DNA from: CAVPEW01 sp050247895 | GTDB taxonomy: Bacteria > Actinomycetota > Acidimicrobiia > Acidimicrobiales > VFJN01 | Direction of reading: 5' to 3' | DNA: 9,752 nucleotides | Assembly (NCBI GenBank): GCA_050247895.1 | Contig: JBFWTJ010000142.1 | Span: 1 to 9,752, forward strand | In this document: piece after piece, positions 1-5,912 of the stretch | How positions within the stretch are numbered: the stretch's first letter is position 1 | How the letters are laid out: each line of letters opens with the position of its first letter | Made by a program: the position numbers and the translations under genes | Notes under the pieces: generated by a model | What the model was told of the DNA's origin: nothing | The model's database searches: none | The model's input: the letters and a program-made list of their open reading frames with translations, nothing else

Positions 1-1225
1 CGGCCTCGCGCAGGGCCAGGCGCTGGTCCCAGGCCTCGATCTGGCGGCCGAGGTCGGTGATCCGGGCCTTGCGTCCCTCGATGGCGGTGGTGATCGAGCC
101 GGTGAGCGAGTCGAGCGCGCCGCGGGCGACGTCGGCCAGCCGGGGGGCCAGGCCGTCGCGCACCGAGGCCGCCGCGGCGGCGGGGTCCTCGGCCACCCGC
201 TCGAGGAACGCGGCCCGGTCGAAGGTGAGGCGGCCCCGACGGTCGACCTCGATGCCGGCGCCGGCCAGGGTCAGGTCGGTGGCCCCGCTGACCTGGCGGA
301 GGACCTCCTCCTGGAGGGCCCGCACGGTCCGGTCGCCGACCAGGGGCCCGCCGGCGCGCGCCGTCACGTCGTAGGCGGTGAGGCGGGCGATGTCGTCGAG
401 CACCAGGTTGGCCGCGTCGACCAGCGCCGCGACGCCGTCGGCCAGCGCGGCGTCGTCGGCCCGCACGTCGACGCCCACGCCGGTGGCGGGGCGGTGCAGC
501 GTCAGGGTCACGCCGGGGAGGGCGCTGACCGTGTTCGACGGCGAGGTGATGGCGTACTCGCCCGGGCTGCCGGCCCCCACGACCAGGACCGCGTCGCGGC
601 CCTCGGTGAGGGTGAGGGGCGGCCCCAGGACGCTGGTGCCGCCCACCGTCAGGCCGTCGAGCGCGAAGCCCGACGCCGCGCCGGTGGCGGCCGAGGTGAG
701 CTGGAGGCGGTACTGGCCCGGGCCGGCCTGGACCACGGCGGCCCGCACGCCGGCGTCGGCGGCGTTGACCGCCGCGGCGACCGCGGCGAGCGAGCCGTTG
801 CCGGCGTCGAGCTCGATCGGGTCGCCGCCGTCGGGCGTGACGGTGAAGGTGGGGCCGTCGGTGACCTGGGTGTCGGGCGAGGCGACCGCGGTGGCGTGGA
901 CGACGGTGTGCGCCGCGGCCACCTGGACCACGTCGAAGGCGATCGTGCCGAGGGGGGCGCCGGGCTCGACCGTCGCGCTCACGGCGTCCGAGCCCGTGGT
1001 GACGGTGCGCCGCTCCCAGCCGTCCGGACCGGTCAGGCCGGCCGCGGCGGTCTGGAGCGCCTCGAGGCGGGTGTTGATCGAGCGGTAGGCCGCGACGGCG
1101 GCCTCCTGGGCGCTGCGGTGCTGCACCAGCCGCACCTGGGGCTGGCGCTCGAGCTGCATGAGCTGGGTGACGAGGGCGGTGGTGTCCAGCCCGCTCACCA
1201 GCCCGTCGATGCTGGCGTTGGCCAT
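1..1225 (-). CDS. fliD: Flagellar hook-associated protein 2 (filament cap), partial
   Basis: FliD forms the cap at the tip of the growing flagellum and helps exported flagellin fold into the filament. The reading frame is open from the ATG at 1225 to the left edge, giving the first 408 residues; the C-terminus lies outside. The N-terminus reads ASIDGLVSGLDTTALVTQLM followed by a Gln/Arg-rich heptad-like helix to about residue 65, the usual FliD_N signature. The rest is Ala/Val/Thr-rich beta structure, followed by the FliD_C-type region, where VGDRTVRALQEEVL and LTLAGAGIEVDRRGRLTFD are recognisable. The start is fixed by an AGGAG site (1237-1233) seven bases upstream. It lies 79 bases downstream of fliC on the same strand, with a strong hairpin between them. 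The SD context ACCAGGAG also contains a GGA core that CsrA might bind; this is speculative. Confidence 0.95.
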   Translation of the reverse strand, partial: MANASIDGLVSGLDTTALVTQLMQLERQPQVRLVQHRSAQEAAVAAYRSINTRLEALQTAAAGLTGPDGWERRTVTTGSDAVSATVEPGAPLGTIAFDVVQVAAAHTVVHATAVASPDTQVTDGPTFTVTPDGGDPIELDAGNGSLAAVAAAVNAADAGVRAAVVQAGPGQYRLQLTSAATGAASGFALDGLTVGGTSVLGPPLTLTEGRDAVLVVGAGSPGEYAITSPSNTVSALPGVTLTLHRPATGVGVDVRADDAALADGVAALVDAANLVLDDIARLTAYDVTARAGGPLVGDRTVRALQEEVLRQVSGATDLTLAGAGIEVDRRGRLTFDRAAFLERVAEDPAAAAASVRDGLAPRLADVARGALDSLTGSITTAIEGRKARITDLGRQIEAWDQRLALREA

Positions 1226-1254
1226 GGGAGAGCTCCTGGTCGGTGCCGGGCCGT

Positions 1255-1287
1255 CCCGGGGGCCGTCGCGTGGGCGCGGCCCCCGGG
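1255..1287 (-). terminator. Strong GC hairpin between fliC and fliD (terminator or attenuator)
   Basis: CCCGGGGGCCG (1255-1265) and CGGCCCCCGGG (1277-1287) form a perfect 11-bp inverted repeat with an 11-base loop. It begins 17 bases after the flagellin stop codon and ends about 18 bases before the fliD Shine-Dalgarno site. There is no U-tract, so it is not a textbook intrinsic terminator. Its position suggests a leaky terminator or a 3' stabiliser that keeps flagellin mRNA in excess over fliD. The hairpin is seen in the sequence; the function is inferred. Confidence 0.6.
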
Positions 1288-1304
1288 TGGTCCCGGCGAA
1301 GGGG

Positions 1305-2117
1305 TCAGCGGAGCAGCTGCAGCACCGACTGCGGGGCCTGGTTGGCCTGGGCCAGCATCGCCGTGCCGGCCTGGGTCAGGATCTGGGACCGGGTGAACTG
1401 GACCATCTCCTGGGCCATGTCGGTGTCACGGATCCGGCTCTCGGACGCCGAGAGGTTCTCGATGGCGACGTTGAGGCTGTTGATCGTGTGCTCCAGGCGG
1501 TTCTGGGCCGCGCCCAGGGTGGCCCGGGCGGTCGACACCGTGGCGATCTGGGCGTCGGCCGCGGTGATCCCGGCCGCGCCGCCGCCCGCCGCGGTGACGT
1601 CGATCGCCGTGACGGCGGTGGCCACCGCGGTGATGCCGGTCAGGTCCACGTCGAGGGTGTCGGTGGCACCGGCGCCGACCTGGAAGGTCAGCGTCTTGTC
1701 CGCGTCGAGCAGGGCGGTCCCGTTGAAGTTCGTGCGGGCCGCGATGTCGCCGAGGGCGGCACCGAGCTCGTCGATCTCCGACTGGATGGCGGCCAGCGAC
1801 GTGGCGTTGTTGGAGCCGGTGTTGGCGGCCTGGACCGACAGGTCCCGCACCCGCTGGAGCATGGCGTGGACCTCGGTCAGCGCGCCCTCCGCCGTCTGGA
1901 CGACCGACACGCCGTCCTGGGCGTTGCGCACGGCGACCTTGAGGCCCCCGACCTGGCTGCGGAGGCCCTCGCTGATGGCCAGGCCGGCGGCGTCGTCGGC
2001 GGCCCGGTTGATGCGGAAGCCGCTGGACAGCTTCTCGAGGGACTTGCTCATCTGGCCGTTGGTGACGGTCAGGTTCCGGTACGCGTTCAGCGCGGCGATG
2101 TTCTGGTTGATGCGCAT
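1305..2117 (-). CDS. fliC: Flagellin
   Basis: This is the filament subunit, exported through the flagellar type III apparatus. The protein has 270 residues. Residues 1-140 are the conserved D0/D1 half (MRINQNIAALNAYRNL, then SSGFRINRAADDAAGLAISE at 31-50 and NFNGTALL near 130). Residues 196-270 are the conserved C-terminal half (ARATLGAAQNRLEH to the end QSVLQLLR). Only about 55 Ala/Thr/Val-rich residues lie between, so outer D2/D3 domains are absent, as in compact Gram-positive flagellins. An upstream in-frame ATG at 2195 exists, but the family begins at MRINQN, and this ATG has a good SD (GGAGGAA, 2130-2124) six bases away. The leader carries two CsrA-type hairpins and a possible sigma-28 promoter. 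FliW and CsrA, encoded further right, are expected to act on this protein and its mRNA. Confidence 0.97.
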   Translation of the reverse strand: MRINQNIAALNAYRNLTVTNGQMSKSLEKLSSGFRINRAADDAAGLAISEGLRSQVGGLKVAVRNAQDGVSVVQTAEGALTEVHAMLQRVRDLSVQAANTGSNNATSLAAIQSEIDELGAALGDIAARTNFNGTALLDADKTLTFQVGAGATDTLDVDLTGITAVATAVTAIDVTAAGGGAAGITAADAQIATVSTARATLGAAQNRLEHTINSLNVAIENLSASESRIRDTDMAQEMVQFTRSQILTQAGTAMLAQANQAPQSVLQLLR

Positions 2118-2119
2118 TT

Positions 2120-2139
2120 CCCGTTCCTCCGTGAATGGG
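2120..2139 (-). promoter_or_regulatory. Predicted CsrA site overlapping the flagellin Shine-Dalgarno
   Basis: On the flagellin mRNA, CCC (2139-2137) pairs with GGG (2122-2120) and TTC (2135-2133) pairs with GAA (2126-2124), with one A/C mismatch between. This leaves the hexaloop ACGGAG (2132-2127). The SD GGAGGAA starts inside this loop. CsrA dimers recognise A(N)GGA in hairpin loops, and in Bacillus subtilis a site over the hag SD blocks ribosome entry. The fit to that arrangement is direct; binding itself is inferred. Confidence 0.65.
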
Positions 2140-2148
2140 GTCTCGTCC

Positions 2149-2169
2149 GGGGGCTCATCCGTGGCCCCC
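2149..2169 (-). promoter_or_regulatory. Predicted upstream CsrA hairpin in the flagellin leader
   Basis: On the minus strand GGGGGC (2169-2164) pairs perfectly with GCCCCC (2154-2149), presenting the loop CACGGATGA (2163-2155). The loop holds the GGA core, with flanking bases close to the CsrA consensus ACANGGANGU. Its GGA lies 30 bases upstream of the GGA in the SD hairpin, within the range bridged by one CsrA dimer. It therefore looks like the distal high-affinity site of a two-site repressor arrangement. Confidence 0.65.
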
Positions 2170-2198
2170 TGGCCACGCCGGTGGCGTGACGTCATGTC

Positions 2199-2225
2199 CG
2201 ATCGGCCGGTCCGGCCGGATCTGAA
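2199..2225 (-). promoter_or_regulatory. Candidate sigma-28 (FliA) promoter of flagellin
   Basis: The -10 candidate GCCGATCG (2206-2199) matches the first six bases of the sigma-28 consensus GCCGATAA. The -35 candidate TTCA (2225-2222) is 15 bases upstream, the right spacing, but only half matches TAAA. Transcription would start about 75 bases before the flagellin ATG, so both CsrA hairpins would be in the mRNA. A 13-bp stretch covering this -10 (2197-2209) recurs exactly upstream of flgN. Confidence 0.45.
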
Positions 2226-2268
2226 GCGTTTCCGGGAGAAGTTCGGTCGATCTCCCCGGCGGCTCGCG

Positions 2269-3156
2269 CTAGAGCGCGGTGGCCAGCGGGACGGCCGGGG
2301 GCCGAGCCAGGTCGAGCCGGGCCCGGGGGTCGTGGGCCGCGCCGACCGCGGTGCAGTAGGCCGCCCGCCGGCGGGCCGCGGCGCTGGCCGGTGCGACGGG
2401 TGCCGCGGCCTGCTCGGCGGGCGCGGCGCCCAGGTGGGCGTCGAGCGCGGCGCGCAGCAGGGTGACGGCCTCGGCCCGCATCTGGGAGATCCGCGACTCG
2501 GTGACCTCGAGCTCGGCGGCCAGCTCGGCCATGGGCCGGCCCTCCAGGAAGTAGCCGACCACCACGGCCCGCAACCGGGCCGGGAGCAGGTCGACGGCGT
2601 CGGTCAGGTAGCCGAGCAGCTCCTTGTGCTCCAGGTCGGCCTCGGGCCCCGGCGCCTTGGACGGCGGGCCGGCGAAGGGCGCGCCGTCGTCGACCATGGA
2701 CTCGAGGTTGACCAGCGAGGCCCGGTGCAGGTCGTCGCGCAGCCGCTCGACGTCGCGGATCCCGCAGCCCATCGCCGCCGCGGTCTCGGCCACCGTGGCC
2801 GGTCGGCCGGCCCGGCCGGCGACCTCGTCCTCGGCGGCGCGCATGCGCCGGGCGCCGGCCCGCACCGACCGGCTGGCCCAGTCCCGGGCCCGCAGCTCGT
2901 CGAGCAGGGCACCGTCGATCCGGTGGCGGGCGAACCGGGCGAAGGGGATGCCACGGTCGGGGTCGTAGGCCCGGGCGGCCTGGACCAGGCCGAGCATCGC
3001 CGCGGCCTCCAGGTCGGCGACGTCGACCGAGCGGGGCACCCGGCCGATGGTCGCCCGCACGGCGTGACCGACCAGCGGGAGGTGTGCGGTCACCAGCTCG
3101 TCGGGGCTCGCGGCCGTGCCGATCCCGGTGCGCGCTGTGGTGGGGGTTTCGGTCAT
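2269..3156 (-). CDS. fliA: RNA polymerase sigma factor FliA (sigma-28 family)
   Basis: This directs RNA polymerase to late flagellar promoters. It has 295 residues. Region 2 spans about 20-95, with YDPDRGIPFARFARHRIDGA (64-83) and LLDELRARDWASRSVR, the typical FliA/WhiG-type signature. Region 3 covers about 105-150 (RAAEDEVAGRAGRPATVAET). Region 4 covers about 180-240 and ends in the helix-turn-helix LEVTESRISQMRAEAVTLL (216-234). The last 50 residues are an Ala/Pro/Arg-rich tail not expected in the family. The ATG start at 3156 has no clear SD, so the exact N-terminus is uncertain, though it leaves the usual short lead before region 2. The gene is divergent from the LuxR-type regulator and 151 bases upstream of fliC on the same strand. 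WhiG is the nearest alternative identity, but the flagellar context favours FliA. Confidence 0.93.
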   Translation of the reverse strand: MTETPTTARTGIGTAASPDELVTAHLPLVGHAVRATIGRVPRSVDVADLEAAAMLGLVQAARAYDPDRGIPFARFARHRIDGALLDELRARDWASRSVRAGARRMRAAEDEVAGRAGRPATVAETAAAMGCGIRDVERLRDDLHRASLVNLESMVDDGAPFAGPPSKAPGPEADLEHKELLGYLTDAVDLLPARLRAVVVGYFLEGRPMAELAAELEVTESRISQMRAEAVTLLRAALDAHLGAAPAEQAAAPVAPASAAARRRAAYCTAVGAAHDPRARLDLARPPAVPLATAL

Positions 3157-3192
3157 GGACCGGACCGTCGAGCGACCGGGCCGGCGACTTGA

Positions 3193-3240
3193 TGGGCCGC
3201 GCGGGTGATCCCCGCCGACCGGGCTAGGCCGTGCGGCCCA
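3193..3240. promoter_or_regulatory. Long inverted repeat between fliA and the LuxR-type regulator
   Basis: TGGGCCGCGCGG (3193-3204) and CCGTGCGGCCCA (3229-3240) are inverted copies with one mismatch over 12 bp, separated by 24 bp. The element lies in the 147-bp divergent control region, 37 bases upstream of the fliA start. It could be an operator for a dimeric or tetrameric regulator, or a leader hairpin of fliA. The repeat is seen; the role is inferred. Confidence 0.5.
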
Positions 3241-3289
3241 ATCCTGGTCCGACCCCCACCGATTTCATCGTCCCTTCATCCGCGATCCT

Positions 3290-3295
3290 TAGCTT
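3290..3295 (+). promoter_or_regulatory. Possible -10 element for a leaderless regulator mRNA
   Basis: TAGCTT fits the actinobacterial TANNNT -10 pattern and lies 8 bases before the ATG at 3304. That would place the transcription start almost at the start codon. The absence of any SD before this ATG agrees with leaderless translation. No convincing -35 was found, so this is a weak call. Confidence 0.3.
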
Positions 3296-3303
3296 CGCCC
3301 CCG

Positions 3304-3927
3304 ATGGCGTACCGACAGCGGGCCCTGGTGGCGCACGACGTGCCCCTGGTGGCCGAGGGCATCGGGGCGGTCCTGCGGCGGCGGGGCTGGCCGGTCGCCG
3401 GCGTGGTGACCAACCTGGGCGAGCTGGAGGGCCGGGTGGCCCGGGCCGGGGTCGGCGTCGTGGTGGTCGGCTCCTCCGCCACGCCCGTCGCCTCGTGCGC
3501 GGCCGCCGCCCGGCGGGCCGCGCCCGGCGTGGCGATCGTGGCCCTGGCCCCGGCCGCGCCCGAGGTCCTGCGCGAGCTGCGGTCCCACGACGTGCAGGGG
3601 ATGGTGGCGCTCAACGCCGAGCCGGCCGACCTGCTCGCCGCGGTGGACGACGTCGCCGCCGGCCGGGCCCACGTGGGCCGGGGCCTGCTCCCCGCCGTGG
3701 TGGCCACGGGCTGGTCGCCCACGCCCGAGCCCGGCCCGCTCACCGAGCGCCAGCGCGAGATCGTCGGGCTGCTGGCCGAGGGGCTCCCCCAGCGGGAGAT
3801 CGCCGCCCGCCTCTACGTCAGCCCGTCGACGGTGAAGTCGCACGTGACCAAGCTGTACGAGAGCCTGCGGGTGGCCAACCGCCACGAGGCCGTGGTCCGG
3901 GCCGTCGAGCTCGGCCTGCTGGCCTGA
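3304..3927 (+). CDS. LuxR/NarL-type regulator with a degenerate receiver domain
   Basis: This predicted DNA-binding regulator has 207 residues from the ATG at 3304, where the receiver-like fold begins (MAYRQRALVAHDVPLVAEGI). An upstream in-frame start at 3205 would add 33 Pro/Arg/Ser-rich residues and is unlikely. Residues 5-120 follow the layout of a response-regulator receiver, but the phosphorylation residues are lost. The acidic pair has become HD (11-12). The expected phospho-acceptor Asp sits in VVVVGSS, at about Gly56. The switch Lys region reads MVALNA instead of YLLKDA. Residues 146-206 are an intact LuxR-type helix-turn-helix (LTERQREIVGLLAEGLPQREIAARLYVSPSTVKSH). Such pseudo-receivers act without phosphorylation, sometimes by ligand or protein binding. 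It is divergent from fliA and precedes the flgN operon, so a flagellar regulatory role is likely but unproven. Confidence 0.85.
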   Translation: MAYRQRALVAHDVPLVAEGIGAVLRRRGWPVAGVVTNLGELEGRVARAGVGVVVVGSSATPVASCAAAARRAAPGVAIVALAPAAPEVLRELRSHDVQGMVALNAEPADLLAAVDDVAAGRAHVGRGLLPAVVATGWSPTPEPGPLTERQREIVGLLAEGLPQREIAARLYVSPSTVKSHVTKLYESLRVANRHEAVVRAVELGLLA

Positions 3928-3998
3928 ACCACCCGGGCGGACCACCGGGCCTGAACGCCGAACCCGACCAGCGGGCCTGAACGCCGGCCCGACCGCCG
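3921..3998 (+). repeat. Three tandem 25-27 bp repeats starting at the regulator stop codon
   Basis: GGCCTGAAC occurs at 3921-3929, 3948-3956 and 3974-3982, spaced by 27 and 26 bases. The units are similar beyond this core: units 2 and 3 share GGGCCTGAACGCCG and GACC, while unit 1 is more diverged. The first copy contains the stop codon of the regulator gene, and the other two lie in the gap before flgN. Function is unknown; a protein-binding array or decay after a small tandem duplication are both possible. Confidence 0.65.
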
Positions 3999-4014
3999 GG
4001 CGGACCCGTCCGCC
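3999..4014 (+). terminator. Short hairpin after the LuxR-type regulator
   Basis: GGCGGAC (3999-4005) and GTCCGCC (4008-4014) are perfect inverted copies; realistically this is a 6-bp stem with a CCCG loop. It lies 72 bases after the regulator stop and 26 bases before the GCCGATCG element. With no U-tract it is a weak terminator candidate that might separate the regulator from the flgN operon. Confidence 0.35.
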
Positions 4015-4020
4015 GGGGCC

Positions 4021-4048
4021 TCAGGTCGGCCCCGTCCCGGCCGATCGG
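4021..4048 (+). promoter_or_regulatory. Candidate sigma-28 (FliA) promoter of the flgN operon
   Basis: GCCGATCGG (4040-4048) lies inside a 13-bp sequence (4037-4049) identical to the one at the flagellin promoter. TCAG (4021-4024) lies 15 bases upstream, as TCAG does (14 bases) in front of fliC. Transcription would begin near 4055, at the flgN GTG itself, implying a leaderless mRNA or use of the later ATG at 4082. The match to the -35 consensus TAAA is poor. Confidence 0.4.
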
Positions 4049-4054
4049 AGCCTC

Positions 4055-4540
4055 GTGGGCTTCGACGAGGTCTCGACGGTCATGTGGCGGGAGCGCCGCC
4101 TGCTGGAGGTGCTCCTGTTCCGCCTGGAGGAGGAGCAGCTGCTGCTCGCCGCGGGTCGGACCCGCTGGCTGAGCGCGGCGACCGCCGACGTCGAGCTGGT
4201 CCTCGACGAGATCCGCACGGTCGAGCTGGGCCGGTCCGTCCTGGTCGACGAGCTGGCCGAGCACCTCGGGCTGGGCCCGTCGCCGTCCCTGCGGGAGCTG
4301 GTCCGGGCCGCACCCGAGCCCTGGCGCACGATCTTCGAGGAGCACCGGGGTGCCTTCCTGGCCCTGACCGACGAGATCGTCGGGCTGGCCCAGGCCAACC
4401 GGGACCTGGTCTCCCGGGGCCAGCGGGCGGCCCAGGAGCTGCTGGCGTCGATGGACGAGCACCGCCTCGACCTGTACGGGCCCGAGCCGCCGGGCCAGCC
4501 CCGGGCCGCGTCGCCCCTGCTCGTGGACGAGGTGCTCTGA
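4055..4540 (+). CDS. flgN: Flagellar export chaperone FlgN
   Basis: FlgN is a small helical cytoplasmic chaperone that holds FlgK and FlgL and delivers them to the export gate. The protein has 161 residues and is nearly all alpha-helical. Residues 10-34 read MWRERRLLEVLLFRLEEEQL and onward to LLAAGR, the signature of actinobacterial FlgN proteins. The C-terminus is Pro/Gly-rich and likely disordered. The GTG at 4055 is chosen because the preceding FDEVSTV segment belongs to the first helix. A GGAG lies only four bases before it, so initiation may be leaderless, or it may occur at the ATG at 4082, which has GAGG about eleven bases upstream. The stop is followed after a single base by flgK, so the two are probably translationally coupled, fitting chaperone and client. 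Confidence 0.88.
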   Translation: MGFDEVSTVMWRERRLLEVLLFRLEEEQLLLAAGRTRWLSAATADVELVLDEIRTVELGRSVLVDELAEHLGLGPSPSLRELVRAAPEPWRTIFEEHRGAFLALTDEIVGLAQANRDLVSRGQRAAQELLASMDEHRLDLYGPEPPGQPRAASPLLVDEVL

Positions 4541-4541
4541 G

Positions 4542-5912
4542 GTGGGCGGGTTCTCGGGGCTGCACGTCGCGCTGTCCGGCCTGCGGGCGGCCCAACGGGG
4601 CCTGGACGTGACCGGCCACAACATCGCCAACGCCAACACGGAGGGCTACAGCCGCCAGCGGGTCGGCTTCGTGGCCGACGCCGGGCCGCTGGTCCCCGCC
4701 CTGCACTCGCGCTGGACCGGGGCCGGCGGAGGGGTCCGCAGCGGGGTCACCGAGCGGCTCCGGGACGACTTCCTGCGGCTCCGCAGCCTCCAGGAGCACG
4801 GGGCCGAGGCCGGCCTGCGACGGACCCAGGTGACCCTGGGCCGGATCGAGGCCATCTTCGCCGAACCCGACGACACCGGCCTCGCGGCCCAGCTGGCCGA
4901 CATGTGGGCCGGGTGGGACGACCTGGCCAACCGGCCCGACGACGGCGCGGCGCGGGCCCAGCTGGTCGAACGGGCCCGGACCCTGGCCGACGGGCTCAAC
5001 GGGGCCCGGGCCCGGCTCGACGCCCTGCGGGGCTCGATCGCCGAGGAGCTCGGGGCCACCGTGGCCGAGGTGAACGCCATGGCCGCGCAGGTGGCCGAGG
5101 CCAACGCCCGCATCGGCGCCGCCCTGCAGGCCGGGCTCTCCCCCAACGACCTGCTCGACCAGCGGGACCTGCTCGTGGCCGGACTGGCCGAACGGGTCGG
5201 CGCCACGACCCGGGCCGGGGCCGACGGGCTCATCGACGTGTACGTCGGGGACACCGCGCTGGTCCGCGGCACCCGGGCCGAGGCCCTGGAGGTCGAGGTG
5301 ACCGGCAGCGGCCCGACCGCCACCCACGCGCTGCGCTGGGCCCGGGACGGCTACCCGGCCGACGCCTCGGGCGTGGTCCGCGGCCAGCTCGACTCGCTGG
5401 GCGACGTGATCCCCCGCTACGCCGGGGGCCTCGAGGACGTGGTGTCCTCGCTGGTGGCCACGGTCAACGGGGTGCACGCCGGCGCGGTGGGCCTCGACGG
5501 CTCGACCGGCCGGCCGTTCTTCACCGTCGACGCGGCCGGTTGGGTCCACGTCGACCCCGACATCGTGGCCGACCCGTCGCGGATCGCCGCGGCCGCGACC
5601 GGCGCCGGGCCCCTCGACGGGTCCGCCGCCGCGGCGCTGGCCGCCACGACGGCACCCGACGACGTCTACCGGCAGGTGATCGTGGCGCTCGGCGTCGAGG
5701 CCCGCACGACCAACCAGCGGGTGGAGATCCAGACCGCGATCACGATCCAGGTCGACCAGGCCGACGAGGCGGTGGCCGGCGTGAACCTCGACGAGGAGAT
5801 GGTGGCGATGGTGTCCTTCCAGCACGCGTACAGCGCCGCGGCCCGGGTCATGACGGCCATGGACGAGGCCCTGGCCACGCTGATCGAGCGCACCGGGATC
5901 GTCGGCCGGTGA
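4542..5912 (+). CDS. flgK: Flagellar hook-associated protein 1
   Basis: FlgK is the first junction protein between hook and filament, exported by the flagellar apparatus. The protein has 456 residues, at the short end of the family. The N-terminus has LHVALSGLRAAQRGLDVTGH (7-26) and NIANANTEGYSRQRV (27-41), the rod/hook-family signature. Residues 80-200 are long helices. The middle contains the FlgK motif SPNDLLDQRDLLVAGLAERV. The C-terminus has NLDEEMVAMVSFQHAYSAAA (415-434), the terminal D0 helix. It starts with GTG one base after the flgN stop; GAGGTG (4529-4534), inside the end of flgN, serves as SD at seven bases. The stop overlaps the flgL start in GTGA. Confidence 0.96.
   Translation: MGGFSGLHVALSGLRAAQRGLDVTGHNIANANTEGYSRQRVGFVADAGPLVPALHSRWTGAGGGVRSGVTERLRDDFLRLRSLQEHGAEAGLRRTQVTLGRIEAIFAEPDDTGLAAQLADMWAGWDDLANRPDDGAARAQLVERARTLADGLNGARARLDALRGSIAEELGATVAEVNAMAAQVAEANARIGAALQAGLSPNDLLDQRDLLVAGLAERVGATTRAGADGLIDVYVGDTALVRGTRAEALEVEVTGSGPTATHALRWARDGYPADASGVVRGQLDSLGDVIPRYAGGLEDVVSSLVATVNGVHAGAVGLDGSTGRPFFTVDAAGWVHVDPDIVADPSRIAAAATGAGPLDGSAAAALAATTAPDDVYRQVIVALGVEARTTNQRVEIQTAITIQVDQADEAVAGVNLDEEMVAMVSFQHAYSAAARVMTAMDEALATLIERTGIVGR

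Noticed and set aside
2118..2195. Upstream in-frame ATG adding 26 residues to flagellin
   Set aside because: Flagellins start at the MRINQN-type motif, the strong SD serves the ATG at 2117, and the extra residues are encoded by the regulatory hairpins.
494..3192. Several long plus-strand frames opposite fliD, fliC and fliA
   Set aside because: They are antisense shadows of genes with clear family motifs and have no recognisable domains of their own.
4080..5825. 581-codon open frame antisense to flgN and flgK
   Set aside because: It is low-complexity (His/Gly/Pro/Arg) and opposite to two well-supported genes; long antisense frames are common in such GC-rich DNA.
4904..5908. Upstream extension of the flgL frame by 335 codons inside flgK
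   Set aside because: The translation is Arg/Gly/Pro low-complexity; the FlgL family motif begins right after the GTG at 5909.
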